Shown here piece after piece: positions 26,246 through 34,812 of a stretch of DNA of 64,000 nt. Made by a program: the position numbers and the translations under genes. Position 1 is the stretch's first letter; each line of letters opens with the position of its first letter. The notes below the pieces were generated by a model. It made no database searches. It was not told the origin of the DNA and worked only from the letters and a program-made list of their open reading frames with translations. Origin of the DNA: Stenotrophomonas_A sp036566925 (lineage in GTDB: Bacteria > Pseudomonadota > Gammaproteobacteria > Xanthomonadales > Xanthomonadaceae); contig DATCVI010000061.1 of assembly GCA_036566925.1 (NCBI GenBank), positions 1-64,000 of the forward strand, in the 5' to 3' direction.

Positions 26246-27031
26246 ATGCGCGCGTCTCTGAAAATCGCCGCCGTGGCTGCCTTGTGCGGCCTTGCCGCCA
26301 CCGCCCCGGCCAAGCGCTCGCCGCCGGCCCAGGCGCCGCTGGCTGCGGCTGCTCCGGTACCGCAGCCCACGCTGGCAACCGCCACGCCCGGCATCGGTCT
26401 GGTCGATGCCCTGGCACGCCAGGCACCGACGCTGGACCGCCAGGTCCTCAGCCTGGCCACCGAAGCATTGCAGTGCGCGCGCCACCGCCAGCAGGTCGGT
26501 GCCGATGCCGTGCTCAGCGTGATCGACTATTCGCGCCCCTCCACCGAGCGCCGTCTATGGGTGTTCGACCTGGCGCGCCAGCGCCTGTTGTTCCAGGAGT
26601 GGGTGGCGCACGGCCGCAACAGCGGCGACAACCTGACCGCGCATTTTTCCAATGCCGATGGCAGTTACATGTCCAGCCTGGGTGCCTTCACCGCGCAGGA
26701 AACCTACACCGGCCACAACGGCTACTCCCTGCGCCTGCAAGGCCTGGAGCCGGGGTTCAACGACAATGCGCGCGGCCGCGCCATCGTCATTCATGGCGCG
26801 CCCTACGTGAGCGAGGCGCTGATCCATGCACAAGGCCGGCTCGGCCGCAGCCTCGGTTGTCCGGCCGTGCGCCCGGCCATCGCGCGCCAGCTGATCGACA
26901 CCCTGCGGGGCGGTTCGTTCGTGTTCGCCTATTACCCGGACACCCAGTGGCTGAAGCGCTCGCGCCTGTTGGCGGCCGATTGCGGCGGCAGCCAGCTCGC
27001 GCAGGTCGGCAGCAGCGCCGCCTCGCACTGA
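26246..27031 (+). CDS. Secreted murein L,D-transpeptidase catalytic-domain protein
   Basis: 261 residues with an N-terminal hydrophobic signal and a Pro/Ala-rich linker, then a YkuD_2-type (PF13645-like) domain. His183 in VIHGAPYVS and Cys205 in SLGCPAVRP form the HG/SxGCPAV pair of L,D-transpeptidase-like enzymes, which act on tetrapeptide stems in the periplasm. Many members of this branch are uncharacterised, so the activity is inferred. The 122-base gap after thrC has no clear terminator. It is convergent with the FNR-type gene. Confidence 0.83.
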   Translation: MRASLKIAAVAALCGLAATAPAKRSPPAQAPLAAAAPVPQPTLATATPGIGLVDALARQAPTLDRQVLSLATEALQCARHRQQVGADAVLSVIDYSRPSTERRLWVFDLARQRLLFQEWVAHGRNSGDNLTAHFSNADGSYMSSLGAFTAQETYTGHNGYSLRLQGLEPGFNDNARGRAIVIHGAPYVSEALIHAQGRLGRSLGCPAVRPAIARQLIDTLRGGSFVFAYYPDTQWLKRSRLLAADCGGSQLAQVGSSAASH

Positions 27032-27047
27032 CCGATTAGCCCAGCCT

Positions 27048-27812
27048 TTAGTCGATATCCCCGGCCAGCCGTTGCAGGCCGGACAAATCCAGGATCTGCA
27101 CCGTGTGCAGCTGGGGCAGGGCGATCAGCTGTTGCTGGCGCAACTTGGTGAAGGTACGGCTTACCGTTTCCATGGTCAGGCCGAGGTGGTCGGCGATATC
27201 GCCGCGCCCCATCGGCAGCTGCACCACGTCGGCCGGCTGGCCGGACAGCGCGCCGCGTGCGCCCAGGCGCAGCAGGAAGTGGGCCAGGCGTTCGCTGGGT
27301 TGCAGGCGCGCCAACAGCAAACCGGCATCCTGCGCGGCGGCCAGCTCCATGCTGGTGCGCTGCATCAGCTTGCGTTCCAGCTGCGGGAAGCGCTCGCGCA
27401 ACTTGCGCATGTCCGTGAGCGAGGTGCGGCAGGCGCGGCTGCTGCCGATCGCCTCGATATCGTGGCGGTGGCGTGGGGTTTCGGTCAGGCCGACGTAGTC
27501 GCCCGGCAGTACGAACCCGGTGATCTGGCGGCGACCGTCGGCCAGGGTGCGCACCAGTCGCAGCGCGCCTTCGGTCAGGGTATAGACGTATTGGCGCGGA
27601 TCGCCGGCGCGCACCAGGGTAGCTCCCGCGGCCAGCTGCAGCGACTGCGTAGCCTGGTCCAGGGCGCCCATTTCTTCTTCCGACAGCGCAGCGCAGATTG
27701 CGCGCCCTCGCACACCGCAATGGCTGCATTCCAGCGTCGCGGCTGCAGCGTCGCCCGCAGTAGGCGCGGCGCAGGGCGGCAGGCTGGCGAGGGCGGGCCG
27801 ATACATGGGCAC
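27048..27812 (-). CDS. FNR/FixK-type oxygen-responsive transcription regulator
   Basis: 254-residue Crp/Fnr regulator. The N-terminus has Cys29, Cys32 and Cys40 (C-x2-C-x7-C, the spacing of FnrL-type proteins) and a central Cys128, the four ligands expected for an oxygen-labile [4Fe-4S] cluster. A cyclic-nucleotide-like beta roll follows. The recognition helix has Glu215, Ser218 and Arg219 in METVSRTF, the E-SR signature that reads TTGAT-N4-ATCAA. It is therefore likely a true FNR rather than a cAMP-binding Crp. It is divergent from hisS across 115 bases. Confidence 0.88.
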   Translation of the reverse strand: MPMYRPALASLPPCAAPTAGDAAAATLECSHCGVRGRAICAALSEEEMGALDQATQSLQLAAGATLVRAGDPRQYVYTLTEGALRLVRTLADGRRQITGFVLPGDYVGLTETPRHRHDIEAIGSSRACRTSLTDMRKLRERFPQLERKLMQRTSMELAAAQDAGLLLARLQPSERLAHFLLRLGARGALSGQPADVVQLPMGRGDIADHLGLTMETVSRTFTKLRQQQLIALPQLHTVQILDLSGLQRLAGDID

Positions 27813-27927
27813 CGGGAGGCGGGCGAGGGGGGCTCAGATGATACGCCATGCGGTCGACGCGGCCGGCTGCCGTAGAATTGACCGCCGTTGCACCCCCCAA
27901 TTCGATTCCCCGCAGGAGTTTCCGCTC

Positions 27928-29325
27928 GTGATCAAGCCCCGTACGCCGCCCGGCATCATGGAATTGCTGCCGCGCGAGCAGATCGCGTTCCAGCGCATGC
28001 TGGACGTCATCCGCCGCAATTACGAGCGCTTCGGGTTTTTGCCGGTGGAGACGCCGGTGTTCGAGTTGTCCGACGTGCTGCTGACCAAGTCCGGCGGCGA
28101 GACCGAGCGCCAGGTGTATTTCGTCCAGTCCACCGGTGCGCTGGCCAATGCCGCGGCCAGTGGCGAAGAAGGATTGCCCGAACTGGCGCTGCGCTTCGAC
28201 CTCACGGTGCCGCTGGCGCGCTATGTGGCCGAGCACGAGCACGAACTGGCGTTCCCGTTCCGGCGTTACCAGATGCAGCGCGTCTACCGTGGCGAGCGCG
28301 CCCAGCGTGGCCGCTTCCGCGAGTTCTACCAGTGCGACATCGACGTCATCGGCAAGGACGTGTTGAGCATTCGCTACGACGCCGAAGTGCTGGCGGTGAT
28401 CCATGCCGTGTTCTCGGAACTGGAGATCGGGCAATTCGCCATCCAGCTCAACAACCGCAAGTTGATGCGCGGCTTCTTTGAAACCCTGGGCGTGGCCGAG
28501 GGCGAGCGCCAGCTGGCGGTGCTGCGCGAAGTCGACAAGCTCGACAAGCGTGGCCCGGACTATGTGCGCGAGACCCTGACCGGCGCGGAATTCGGCATCG
28601 CCGCGGCCGAGGTCGAGAAGATCCTGGCCTTCGTTTCCTACCGGTCCAGCAGCCATGCCGATGCCTGGGCCAAGCTCGACGAACTGGCCGCCCTGGCGCC
28701 GGTGGGTGAATCGGCCCTGTTGCAGGGCGTGTTCGAGCTGCGTGACGTGCTGGCGCTGGTCAAGGCGCTGGGCGTGCCCGAAAGCGCGTACTGCCTGAAT
28801 TTCTCCATTGCCCGTGGCCTGGATTACTACACCGGCACCGTCTACGAAACCTTGCTCAAGGACCACCCGCAGATCGGCTCGATCTGCTCGGGCGGGCGCT
28901 ACGACAACCTGGCCAGCCACTACACCAAGTCGCGGCTGCCCGGCGTCGGCATCTCGATCGGCCTGACCCGGCTATTCTGGCAGCTGCGCGAGGCCGGGCT
29001 GCTCGCCAGCATCGAGACCAGCAGCGTGCAGGCGATGGTCGCGCTGATGGACGAGCAGCAGCTCGACGACTCGCTGGACATCGCCCGGCGCCTGCGCGCG
29101 GCCGGGATCAATACCGAAGTGCAGATGGAGCCGAAGAAGATCGGCAAGCAGTTCCAGTACGCCTCCAAGGCCGGTATCCGTTTCGTGGTCCTGGCCGGCG
29201 ACGACGAGCGCGCGCGCGGCGTGGTGGCGGTCAAGGACCTGGTGCGAGAGCAGCAGTTCGACGTGGCCCGCGAGGAGTTGGGCGATACGCTGCGGGTTGA
29301 GTTGGAGCAGGCCAAGGTCATGTAG
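27928..29325 (+). CDS. hisS: Histidyl-tRNA synthetase
   Basis: Class II aminoacyl-tRNA synthetase, 465 residues from GTG 27928, with AGGAG nine bases before it. Motif 2 is the RYQMQRVYRGERAQRGRFREF region, the histidine-binding loop is ARGLDYYTGTVYE, and motif 3 is GVGISIGLTRL; the anticodon-binding domain follows. An active synthetase rather than the regulatory HisZ paralog, because both histidine motifs and the C-terminal domain are intact. A TAGAAT -10-like box at 27873-27878 could serve it. The placement just before the his operon fits co-location of histidine functions; a strong terminator separates them. Confidence 0.95.
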   Translation: MIKPRTPPGIMELLPREQIAFQRMLDVIRRNYERFGFLPVETPVFELSDVLLTKSGGETERQVYFVQSTGALANAAASGEEGLPELALRFDLTVPLARYVAEHEHELAFPFRRYQMQRVYRGERAQRGRFREFYQCDIDVIGKDVLSIRYDAEVLAVIHAVFSELEIGQFAIQLNNRKLMRGFFETLGVAEGERQLAVLREVDKLDKRGPDYVRETLTGAEFGIAAAEVEKILAFVSYRSSSHADAWAKLDELAALAPVGESALLQGVFELRDVLALVKALGVPESAYCLNFSIARGLDYYTGTVYETLLKDHPQIGSICSGGRYDNLASHYTKSRLPGVGISIGLTRLFWQLREAGLLASIETSSVQAMVALMDEQQLDDSLDIARRLRAAGINTEVQMEPKKIGKQFQYASKAGIRFVVLAGDDERARGVVAVKDLVREQQFDVAREELGDTLRVELEQAKVM

Positions 29326-29348
29326 TCCGGCGCCGAGCGCCCACCCCA

Positions 29349-29400
29349 CGGCCCCGTCGCTCCCTGCTCTGGCAGGGCAGCGGCGGGGCCGTTTGTTTTT
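29349..29400 (+). terminator. Rho-independent terminator after hisS
   Basis: A long GC-rich stem with outer strand CGGCCCCG (29349-29356) pairing with CGGGGCCG ending at 29391 and an inner CCCTGC/GCAGGG helix, followed by TTTGTTTTT. It separates the hisS transcript from the his operon promoter. Confidence 0.9.
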
Positions 29401-29435
29401 CGGTGAACGGGGCAGTACGGGCGCCGGGACCGCGC

Positions 29436-29463
29436 TTGACCCGAGGCTCAAGATTGCATTAAT
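29436..29463 (+). promoter_or_regulatory. Candidate promoter of the his operon
   Basis: TTGACC at 29436-29441 as -35 and ATTAAT at 29458-29463 as -10, spaced 16 bases, with an upstream TG (29455-29456) giving an extended -10. The -10 overlaps the palindromic operator at 29459-29486. The predicted start near 29470 leaves only about 20 leader bases. Confidence 0.6.
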
Positions 29464-29486
29464 GTACTAACACGCTATTACATTAA
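29459..29486. promoter_or_regulatory. Palindromic operator for the TrpR-like his regulator
   Basis: TTAATGTACTA (29459-29469) and TATTACATTAA (29476-29486) are inverted half-sites matching at 10 of 11 positions around a 6-base centre. The TGTACTA half resembles TrpR-family operators (GTACTAG). The site covers the -10 region and the leader up to four bases before the start codon at 29491, a classic autorepressor position. The cognate protein is presumably the product of the next gene. Confidence 0.7.
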
Positions 29487-29490
29487 CGCG

Positions 29491-29817
29491 ATGAAACAAC
29501 GAGCCCAAACTACGACTGACCCCGAAGCCAAGGCCTCCCCGGAAGCCCTGGCCTACGCCTTGTCGCGCCTGGCCGAACCGGCCGAAGTGCTGGCCTTCCT
29601 GCGCGACCTGTGCACCCCCGCCGAGCTGGAGGCCATGGCCGACCGCTGGCGGGTGGTGCCGTTGTTGGTGAAGGGCATTCCCTACCGCGAGATCCATGAC
29701 CTGACCCAGGTCAGTGTCACCACCATCGGCCGCGTTGCGCGGACGCTGGAATACGGCTCGGGCGGCTATGCCGCCGCGCTGCGGGCGCAGCGCGCCGATA
29801 TCACCGAATCCCACTGA
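29491..29817 (+). CDS. TrpR/YerC-YecD family regulator of the his operon
   Basis: 108 residues. The central part matches the TrpR-like YerC/YecD family: LCTPAELEAMADRW, then a helix-turn-helix with KGIPYREIHDLTQVSVTTIGRVARTLEYG, the segment corresponding to TrpR's DNA-reading head. As first gene of the his operon with a palindrome over its own promoter, it most likely represses histidine synthesis, with histidine or its charged tRNA as signal unknown. TrpR-like HisR regulators have been proposed for Xanthomonadales by comparative genomics (from memory). No clear ribosome binding site precedes the ATG. Confidence 0.85.
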   Translation: MKQRAQTTTDPEAKASPEALAYALSRLAEPAEVLAFLRDLCTPAELEAMADRWRVVPLLVKGIPYREIHDLTQVSVTTIGRVARTLEYGSGGYAAALRAQRADITESH

Positions 29818-29827
29818 GAATTCCGCA

Positions 29828-30745
29828 ATGAGTGCTTCCCAGGCGAGCCCGGCACGTGACCGGCTGCGAATCGCCATCCAAAAAAGCGGCCGCCTGGCCG
29901 AACCGGCGCGCAGCCTGCTGGCGGCCTGCGGGCTGAGCTGGCGGCAGAGCCGCGACAAGCTGTTCTGCTACGGCGAGTCGCTGCCGGTGGACCTGCTGCT
30001 GGTGCGCGACGACGACATCCCCGGGCTGATCGCCGATGGCGTGTGCGATCTCGGCATCGTTGGCCGCAACGAACTCGACGAGCAGGCCGCCGAACGCCGC
30101 CGCAATGGTCTGCCCGATGCTTACCAGGCCCTGCGTGGCCTCGGCTTTGGCCAGTGCCGGCTGATGCTGGCGGTGCCGGAGGAATGGGAGTGGCAAGGCG
30201 TTGACCAGCTCGAAGGCCTGCGCATCGCCACCAGCTACCCGGCGATCCTGGCCGGCTGGTTGGCGAGCCAGGGCGTGAACGCACAGGTGGTCGAACTGTC
30301 CGGCTCGGTCGAGATCGCCCCGCGCCTGGGCACCGCCGACCTGATCTGCGACCTGGTCTCCAGCGGCGCGACGCTTGCTGCCAACCAGCTCAAGCCGGTG
30401 GAGACCTTGCTCGAAAGCGAGGCCGTGCTGGCCGGCAACACGCGCGAGCCCAACGATTTGCGCGCCGGCCTGCTGGCGATGCTGCTCAAGCGCATGGACG
30501 GCGTGCTGCACCAGCGCGACAGCAAGCTGCTGATGTTCCGCGCCGCCGGCGAGCAGCAGGTGGATGCGCTGCGCCGGTTGCTGCCCGATGCCGACCCGCT
30601 CGAACGCCTGCCCGACGACGGCAGCGGCGCATGGCGCCTGCAGACCATGTGCCACGGCGCGGTGACCTGGCAGCGCCTGGAAGAACTCGAACGGGCCGGC
30701 GCGCAGGGCCTCACCGTATTGACCGTGGAGCGCTCGCTGGCATGA
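29828..30745 (+). CDS. hisG: ATP phosphoribosyltransferase, long form
   Basis: First enzyme of histidine synthesis, joining ATP and PRPP. 305 residues, the long HisG with a C-terminal ACT-like regulatory domain, so it needs no HisZ partner. Landmarks are RIAIQKSGRL, the GVCDLGIVGRNEL segment, and the PRPP loop ELSGSVEIAPRLGTADLICDLVSSG region. It starts 10 bases after the regulator gene and overlaps hisD in ATGA. Confidence 0.96.
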   Translation: MSASQASPARDRLRIAIQKSGRLAEPARSLLAACGLSWRQSRDKLFCYGESLPVDLLLVRDDDIPGLIADGVCDLGIVGRNELDEQAAERRRNGLPDAYQALRGLGFGQCRLMLAVPEEWEWQGVDQLEGLRIATSYPAILAGWLASQGVNAQVVELSGSVEIAPRLGTADLICDLVSSGATLAANQLKPVETLLESEAVLAGNTREPNDLRAGLLAMLLKRMDGVLHQRDSKLLMFRAAGEQQVDALRRLLPDADPLERLPDDGSGAWRLQTMCHGAVTWQRLEELERAGAQGLTVLTVERSLA

Positions 30746-32061
30746 ACGACAACACTGCCATTGCCGGCCCGGTGCTGACCTGGTCGAAACTCGACGCCGA
30801 GGCACAGGCGCAGGCGCTCACGCGCCCGGTGCAAACCATTGCCGCGCAGACCCGCAGCGCGGTCGCCGCGCTGATCGATGAAGTCCGCGCGCGCGGTGAC
30901 CAGGCGCTGCGCGAGATCACCGCACGCTTCGATAACGTCGCCTTGGACGCGCTCGAAGTCGATGCGGCCGAATTCGCCGCCGCCGAAGCCGCCATCGAGC
31001 CGGCCTTGCGCCAGGCGATGGTCGAGGCCGCGCAACGTATCGAGCTGTTCCACCGCGCCGGCATGAGCGGCGACTACGCCGTCGAAACCGCGCCGGGCGT
31101 GGTCTGCGAAAAAGTGGTGCGGCCCATCGGCCGGGTGGGCCTGTACGTGCCGGCCGGCTCGGCGCCGTTGCCTTCGACCGCGCTGATGCTCGGCGTGCCT
31201 TCACGCCTGGCCGGCTGCCGCGAGGTCGTGCTGTGCACGCCCCCGCGCCCCGACGGCAGCGCCGATCCGGCGGTCCTGGTGGCCGCGCGCCTGACCGGTG
31301 TGCGTCGGGTGTTCAAGCTCGGCGGCGCCCAGGCGATCGCGGCGATGGCGTTCGGCAGCGAAAGCGTGCCGAGCTGCGACAAGCTGTTCGGACCGGGGAA
31401 CAGTTTTGTTACCGAGGCCAAGCAGCAAGTGGCGCAATCCGGTGCGGCGGCCATCGACATGCCGGCCGGCCCGTCCGAAGTGCTGGTGATCGCCGATGCC
31501 GGCGCCAACGCCGCGTTCGTCGCCGCCGATCTGTTGTCGCAGGCCGAGCATGGCCCCGATTCGCAGGTGCTGTTGCTGTCCGATAGCGCGGCGTTGATTG
31601 AGGCCGTGCAAGCGGAGCTGGCGCGCCAGCTGCCACAGTTGTCGCGTGCCGCCATCGCCACCCAGGCACTGGCGCAATCGCGCCTGGTCCTGGTCGATGC
31701 GTTGGCCGATGCGTTCGCGATCAGCAACCGCTACGCGCCAGAACACCTGATCCTGGCGCTACGCCAACCGCGCGACTGGCTGGAACAGGTCGAAGCCGCC
31801 GGCTCGGTGTTCCTCGGCGACTACACGCCCGAGGCGTTGGGCGACTACTGCAGCGGTACCAACCACGTGCTGCCGACCAGTGGCGCGGCGCGCGCTTACA
31901 GCGGGGTGAGCGTGGCCAGCTTCCAGAATTTCGTCAGCGTGCAGAGCGCCAGCCGCGCCGGCATCGCCGCGATCGGCGACTGCGCGCTGCGCCTGGCCCG
32001 CGCCGAAGGCCTGGACGCGCACGCCAACGCGGTGGCCTTGCGCATGGAGCAGGCGGCATGA
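30742..32061 (+). CDS. hisD: Histidinol dehydrogenase
   Basis: Zinc- and NAD-dependent enzyme for the last two oxidations to histidine. 439 residues starting in the ATGA overlap with hisG. Recognised by GRVGLYVPAGSAPLPSTALM, DKLFGPGNSFVTEAK, the metal ligands in QAEHGPDSQ, and the catalytic histidine region APEHLIL plus TNHVLPTSGAAR. Normal length and complete motifs. Confidence 0.97.
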   Translation: MNDNTAIAGPVLTWSKLDAEAQAQALTRPVQTIAAQTRSAVAALIDEVRARGDQALREITARFDNVALDALEVDAAEFAAAEAAIEPALRQAMVEAAQRIELFHRAGMSGDYAVETAPGVVCEKVVRPIGRVGLYVPAGSAPLPSTALMLGVPSRLAGCREVVLCTPPRPDGSADPAVLVAARLTGVRRVFKLGGAQAIAAMAFGSESVPSCDKLFGPGNSFVTEAKQQVAQSGAAAIDMPAGPSEVLVIADAGANAAFVAADLLSQAEHGPDSQVLLLSDSAALIEAVQAELARQLPQLSRAAIATQALAQSRLVLVDALADAFAISNRYAPEHLILALRQPRDWLEQVEAAGSVFLGDYTPEALGDYCSGTNHVLPTSGAARAYSGVSVASFQNFVSVQSASRAGIAAIGDCALRLARAEGLDAHANAVALRMEQAA

Positions 32062-33146
32062 GCGCTTCGGTTCTCGATCTGGTCCGCCCGGACCTGCGTG
32101 GCTTCGCCGGCTATTCGTCGGCCCGCAGCGCCAAGGTGCAAGGGGAGGTGTGGCTCAACGCCAACGAGTCGCCCTGGGCCAACCCGGCCGACCCGCAGGC
32201 AAGTTGCCGTCGCTATCCGTCGCCGCAACCGCAGCCCCTGCGCGAAGCGCTGGCGGCGCTGTATGGCTGCACGCCCGAACAATTGTTGATCGGGCGCGGC
32301 AGCGACGAGGCCATCGACCTGCTGGTGCGCGCGCTCTGCCGCCCGCGCCAGGATGCCGTGTTGGTGACGCCGCCGGTGTTCGGCATGTACGCGGTCAGCG
32401 CGCGTTTGCAGGAGGCGCCGCTGCGCGAGGTGCCCCTGCGCGACGGCGGCGATGGCCTGCTTGCCGATATCGGGGCGATCATCGCCACGGCCCAGTCGAC
32501 GCAGGCGCGCATCGTGTTCCTGTGTTCACCGTCCAATCCCGCCGGCTCGACGATCGCATTGGAGGACATCGAGCGCGTTGCCCGCGCCTTGCAAGGGCAG
32601 GCCCTGGTAGTGGTGGACGAGGCCTATGCCGAGTTTTCCGAGCAACCGTCGGCGGTGGGCCTGTTGCGTCGCTACGACAATCTCGCGGTGCTGCGCACAT
32701 TGTCCAAGGCGCACGCGCTGGCGGCGGCGCGGATCGGCTGCGTCATCGCCGCGCCGGAATTGATCGCGGTGCTGCGCACGCTGCAGGCGCCGTATCCGGT
32801 GCCGCAGCCGTGCGCCGACCTGGCGCTGCAGGCGCTGGCGCCGGCTGCATTGGCCCGCACCAGCGAGCGCGTGACCGAGGTCCGGCGCGAGCGCAGCCGC
32901 CTGCAGGCAGCGCTGGCCACGGTACCCGGCGTGCGCCGCGTCTATCCTTCGCAAGGCAACTTCGTGCTGGTGCGTTTTGCCGATGCCGAAGCGGCCTGGC
33001 AGGCGCTGCTCGAAGCCGGCGTGGTGGTGCGCGACCAGCGCGGCGCGCCGCAGCTCGATGACGCGCTGCGCATCAGTATTGGAACGGCCGAGCAGAACGA
33101 CCGCGTCCTGGTCGCACTCGGCGCGCGCCGGGAGCAGGCCGCATGA
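32058..33146 (+). CDS. hisC: Histidinol-phosphate aminotransferase
   Basis: PLP-dependent fold type I aminotransferase, 362 residues, ATG overlapping the hisD stop. N-terminal WLNANESPW and YPSPQPQPLR are typical of HisC; GRGSDEAIDLLVRA, SPSNPAG and VDEAYAEF lead to the PLP lysine in RTLSKAHALAAARIG. Supplies histidinol phosphate to the HisB phosphatase. Confidence 0.96.
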   Translation: MSASVLDLVRPDLRGFAGYSSARSAKVQGEVWLNANESPWANPADPQASCRRYPSPQPQPLREALAALYGCTPEQLLIGRGSDEAIDLLVRALCRPRQDAVLVTPPVFGMYAVSARLQEAPLREVPLRDGGDGLLADIGAIIATAQSTQARIVFLCSPSNPAGSTIALEDIERVARALQGQALVVVDEAYAEFSEQPSAVGLLRRYDNLAVLRTLSKAHALAAARIGCVIAAPELIAVLRTLQAPYPVPQPCADLALQALAPAALARTSERVTEVRRERSRLQAALATVPGVRRVYPSQGNFVLVRFADAEAAWQALLEAGVVVRDQRGAPQLDDALRISIGTAEQNDRVLVALGARREQAA

Positions 33147-34216
33147 AGCCGATCCTGTTCATCGACCGCGACGGCACCTTGATCGAAGAGCCGGCCGATT
33201 TCCAGATCGACGCCTACGACAAGCTGCGATTCGTACGCGGCTGCATTCCCGCGCTGCTGAAGCTGCGCGACGCGGGCTATGAGTTCGTCATCGTCAGCAA
33301 CCAGGACGGCCTGGGCAGCGAGGCCTATCCGCAGGCCGCCTTCGACGGGCCGAACAACCTGATGCTGCAGATCTTCGAAAGCCAGGGAATTGTTTTCCGG
33401 GAAGTGCTGGTCGACTGCAGCTGGCCGGCCGACAACGCGCCCACGCGCAAGCCGGGTATCGGCCTGATGCTGGGCTACCTGCAGGACCGCAATATCGACT
33501 GGGCGCGCTCGGCGATGGTGGGCGACCGCCAGACTGATATCCAGTTCGCCGACAACTTGCGCATCCGCGGCTTCCAGCTGCGTACCGAGCAATTCGGCGG
33601 CGAGTGGGACTGGGCCGGGATTGCGCATGAATTGGCCGACGCGCCGCGCCGCGCCATCGTCCAGCGCAATACCAAGGAGACGCGGATCCGGGTCGAGCTC
33701 GACCTCGACCGCGTCGCCGAGCCGCACACCGCCACCGGCCTGCCGTTCTTCGACCACATGCTCGAACAGATCGGCAAGCACGGCGGCTTCGCCCTGGATA
33801 TCCGCGCCGAGGGCGATCTCCACATCGACGAGCACCACACCATCGAAGACACCGGCCTGGCACTGGGCCAGGCGCTACGCGAAGCGCTGGGCGACAAACG
33901 CGGGATCGGCCGCTACGGCTTTACCTTGCCGATGGACGAAGTCCTGGCCAGCGCGGCGCTGGATTTCAGCGGCCGCCCGTACTTCGTCTTCGAAGGAGAC
34001 TTCCGCCGCGAGCGCGTTGGCGACATGCCCACCGAGCTGGTGCCGCACTTCTTCCGCTCGCTGTGCGATGCCGCCGGCTTGAACCTGCACCTGACGGTGC
34101 GAGGCGACAACGATCACCACAAGGTCGAAGGCTGCTTCAAGGCGCTGGCGCGCGCGCTGCGCCAGGCGATCCGTCGCGAAGGTACCGCGCTGCCTTCGAC
34201 CAAGGGGGCGCTGTGA
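33143..34216 (+). CDS. hisB: Bifunctional histidinol-phosphatase/imidazoleglycerol-phosphate dehydratase
   Basis: 357 residues, a two-domain fusion found in gamma-proteobacteria. The N-terminal HAD phosphatase (1-165) has FIDRDGTLIEEP with the nucleophile and acid Asp pair and the MVGDRQTDIQFA motif. The C-terminal dehydratase (from about 170) has the metal-binding LPFFDHMLEQIGKH, DEHHTIEDTG and GDNDHHKVEG, all histidine clusters intact. ATG overlaps the hisC stop; the stop overlaps the GTG of hisH. Confidence 0.97.
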   Translation: MKPILFIDRDGTLIEEPADFQIDAYDKLRFVRGCIPALLKLRDAGYEFVIVSNQDGLGSEAYPQAAFDGPNNLMLQIFESQGIVFREVLVDCSWPADNAPTRKPGIGLMLGYLQDRNIDWARSAMVGDRQTDIQFADNLRIRGFQLRTEQFGGEWDWAGIAHELADAPRRAIVQRNTKETRIRVELDLDRVAEPHTATGLPFFDHMLEQIGKHGGFALDIRAEGDLHIDEHHTIEDTGLALGQALREALGDKRGIGRYGFTLPMDEVLASAALDFSGRPYFVFEGDFRRERVGDMPTELVPHFFRSLCDAAGLNLHLTVRGDNDHHKVEGCFKALARALRQAIRREGTALPSTKGAL

Positions 34217-34812
34217 GCGAGGTCGCACTGATCGATGCCGGCGGCGCCAACCTCGGCTCGGTGCGCTACGCGCTGGAGCGGCTCGGCGTGCAGGCCACGC
34301 TGGTGCGCGATGCCGCCGCGCTGGCGGGTGCGCGCCGGGTGATCCTGCCGGGCGTGGGTGCCGCACCGGAAGCGATGCGGCGGCTGCATGCGCAAGGCTT
34401 GGTTGAACCGCTGCGGCAATTGCAGGTGCCGCTGATCGGCATCTGCCTGGGCATGCAGTTGCTGTACGAGCGCTCGGAAGAGGGCGATGTCGAGTGCCTC
34501 GGCCTGCTGCCTGGGGTGGTCCGGCGCCTGCATCCGGCATTGGGTATCCGGGTGCCGCACATGGGCTGGAATCGCCTGTTGCCGATGCGCGAATCGCCGT
34601 TGCTGGCCGACCTGCCCGAGCGTGCCCATGCGTACTTCGTCCACAGCTACGCCGCGCCAGTGACCGCCGACACCGTGGCCGCCTGCGACCACGGCGGGCT
34701 GTTCACCGCGGTGGTGGCGCACGGTCAATACGCGGGCGCGCAATTCCATCCGGAGCGTTCGGCCGAGACCGGCGCGCGCATCCTGCGCAATTTTCTTGAG
34801 ATGCCTGCATGA
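34213..34812 (+). CDS. hisH: Imidazole glycerol phosphate synthase, glutaminase subunit
   Basis: Class I glutamine amidotransferase, 199 residues from GTG 34213 (GTGA overlap with hisB). The nucleophile is in GICLGMQLLYERS, the oxyanion region in LPGVGAAPEAM, and the His-Glu pair in GAQFHPERS. It delivers ammonia to HisF, encoded two genes downstream. Also contains the family segments PHMGWN and YFVHSYAA. Confidence 0.96.
   Translation: MSEVALIDAGGANLGSVRYALERLGVQATLVRDAAALAGARRVILPGVGAAPEAMRRLHAQGLVEPLRQLQVPLIGICLGMQLLYERSEEGDVECLGLLPGVVRRLHPALGIRVPHMGWNRLLPMRESPLLADLPERAHAYFVHSYAAPVTADTVAACDHGGLFTAVVAHGQYAGAQFHPERSAETGARILRNFLEMPA

Noticed and set aside
27928..29325. HisZ (regulatory subunit of short HisG) instead of HisS
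   Set aside because: Both histidine-binding motifs and the anticodon-binding domain are present, and hisG is the long form that needs no HisZ.
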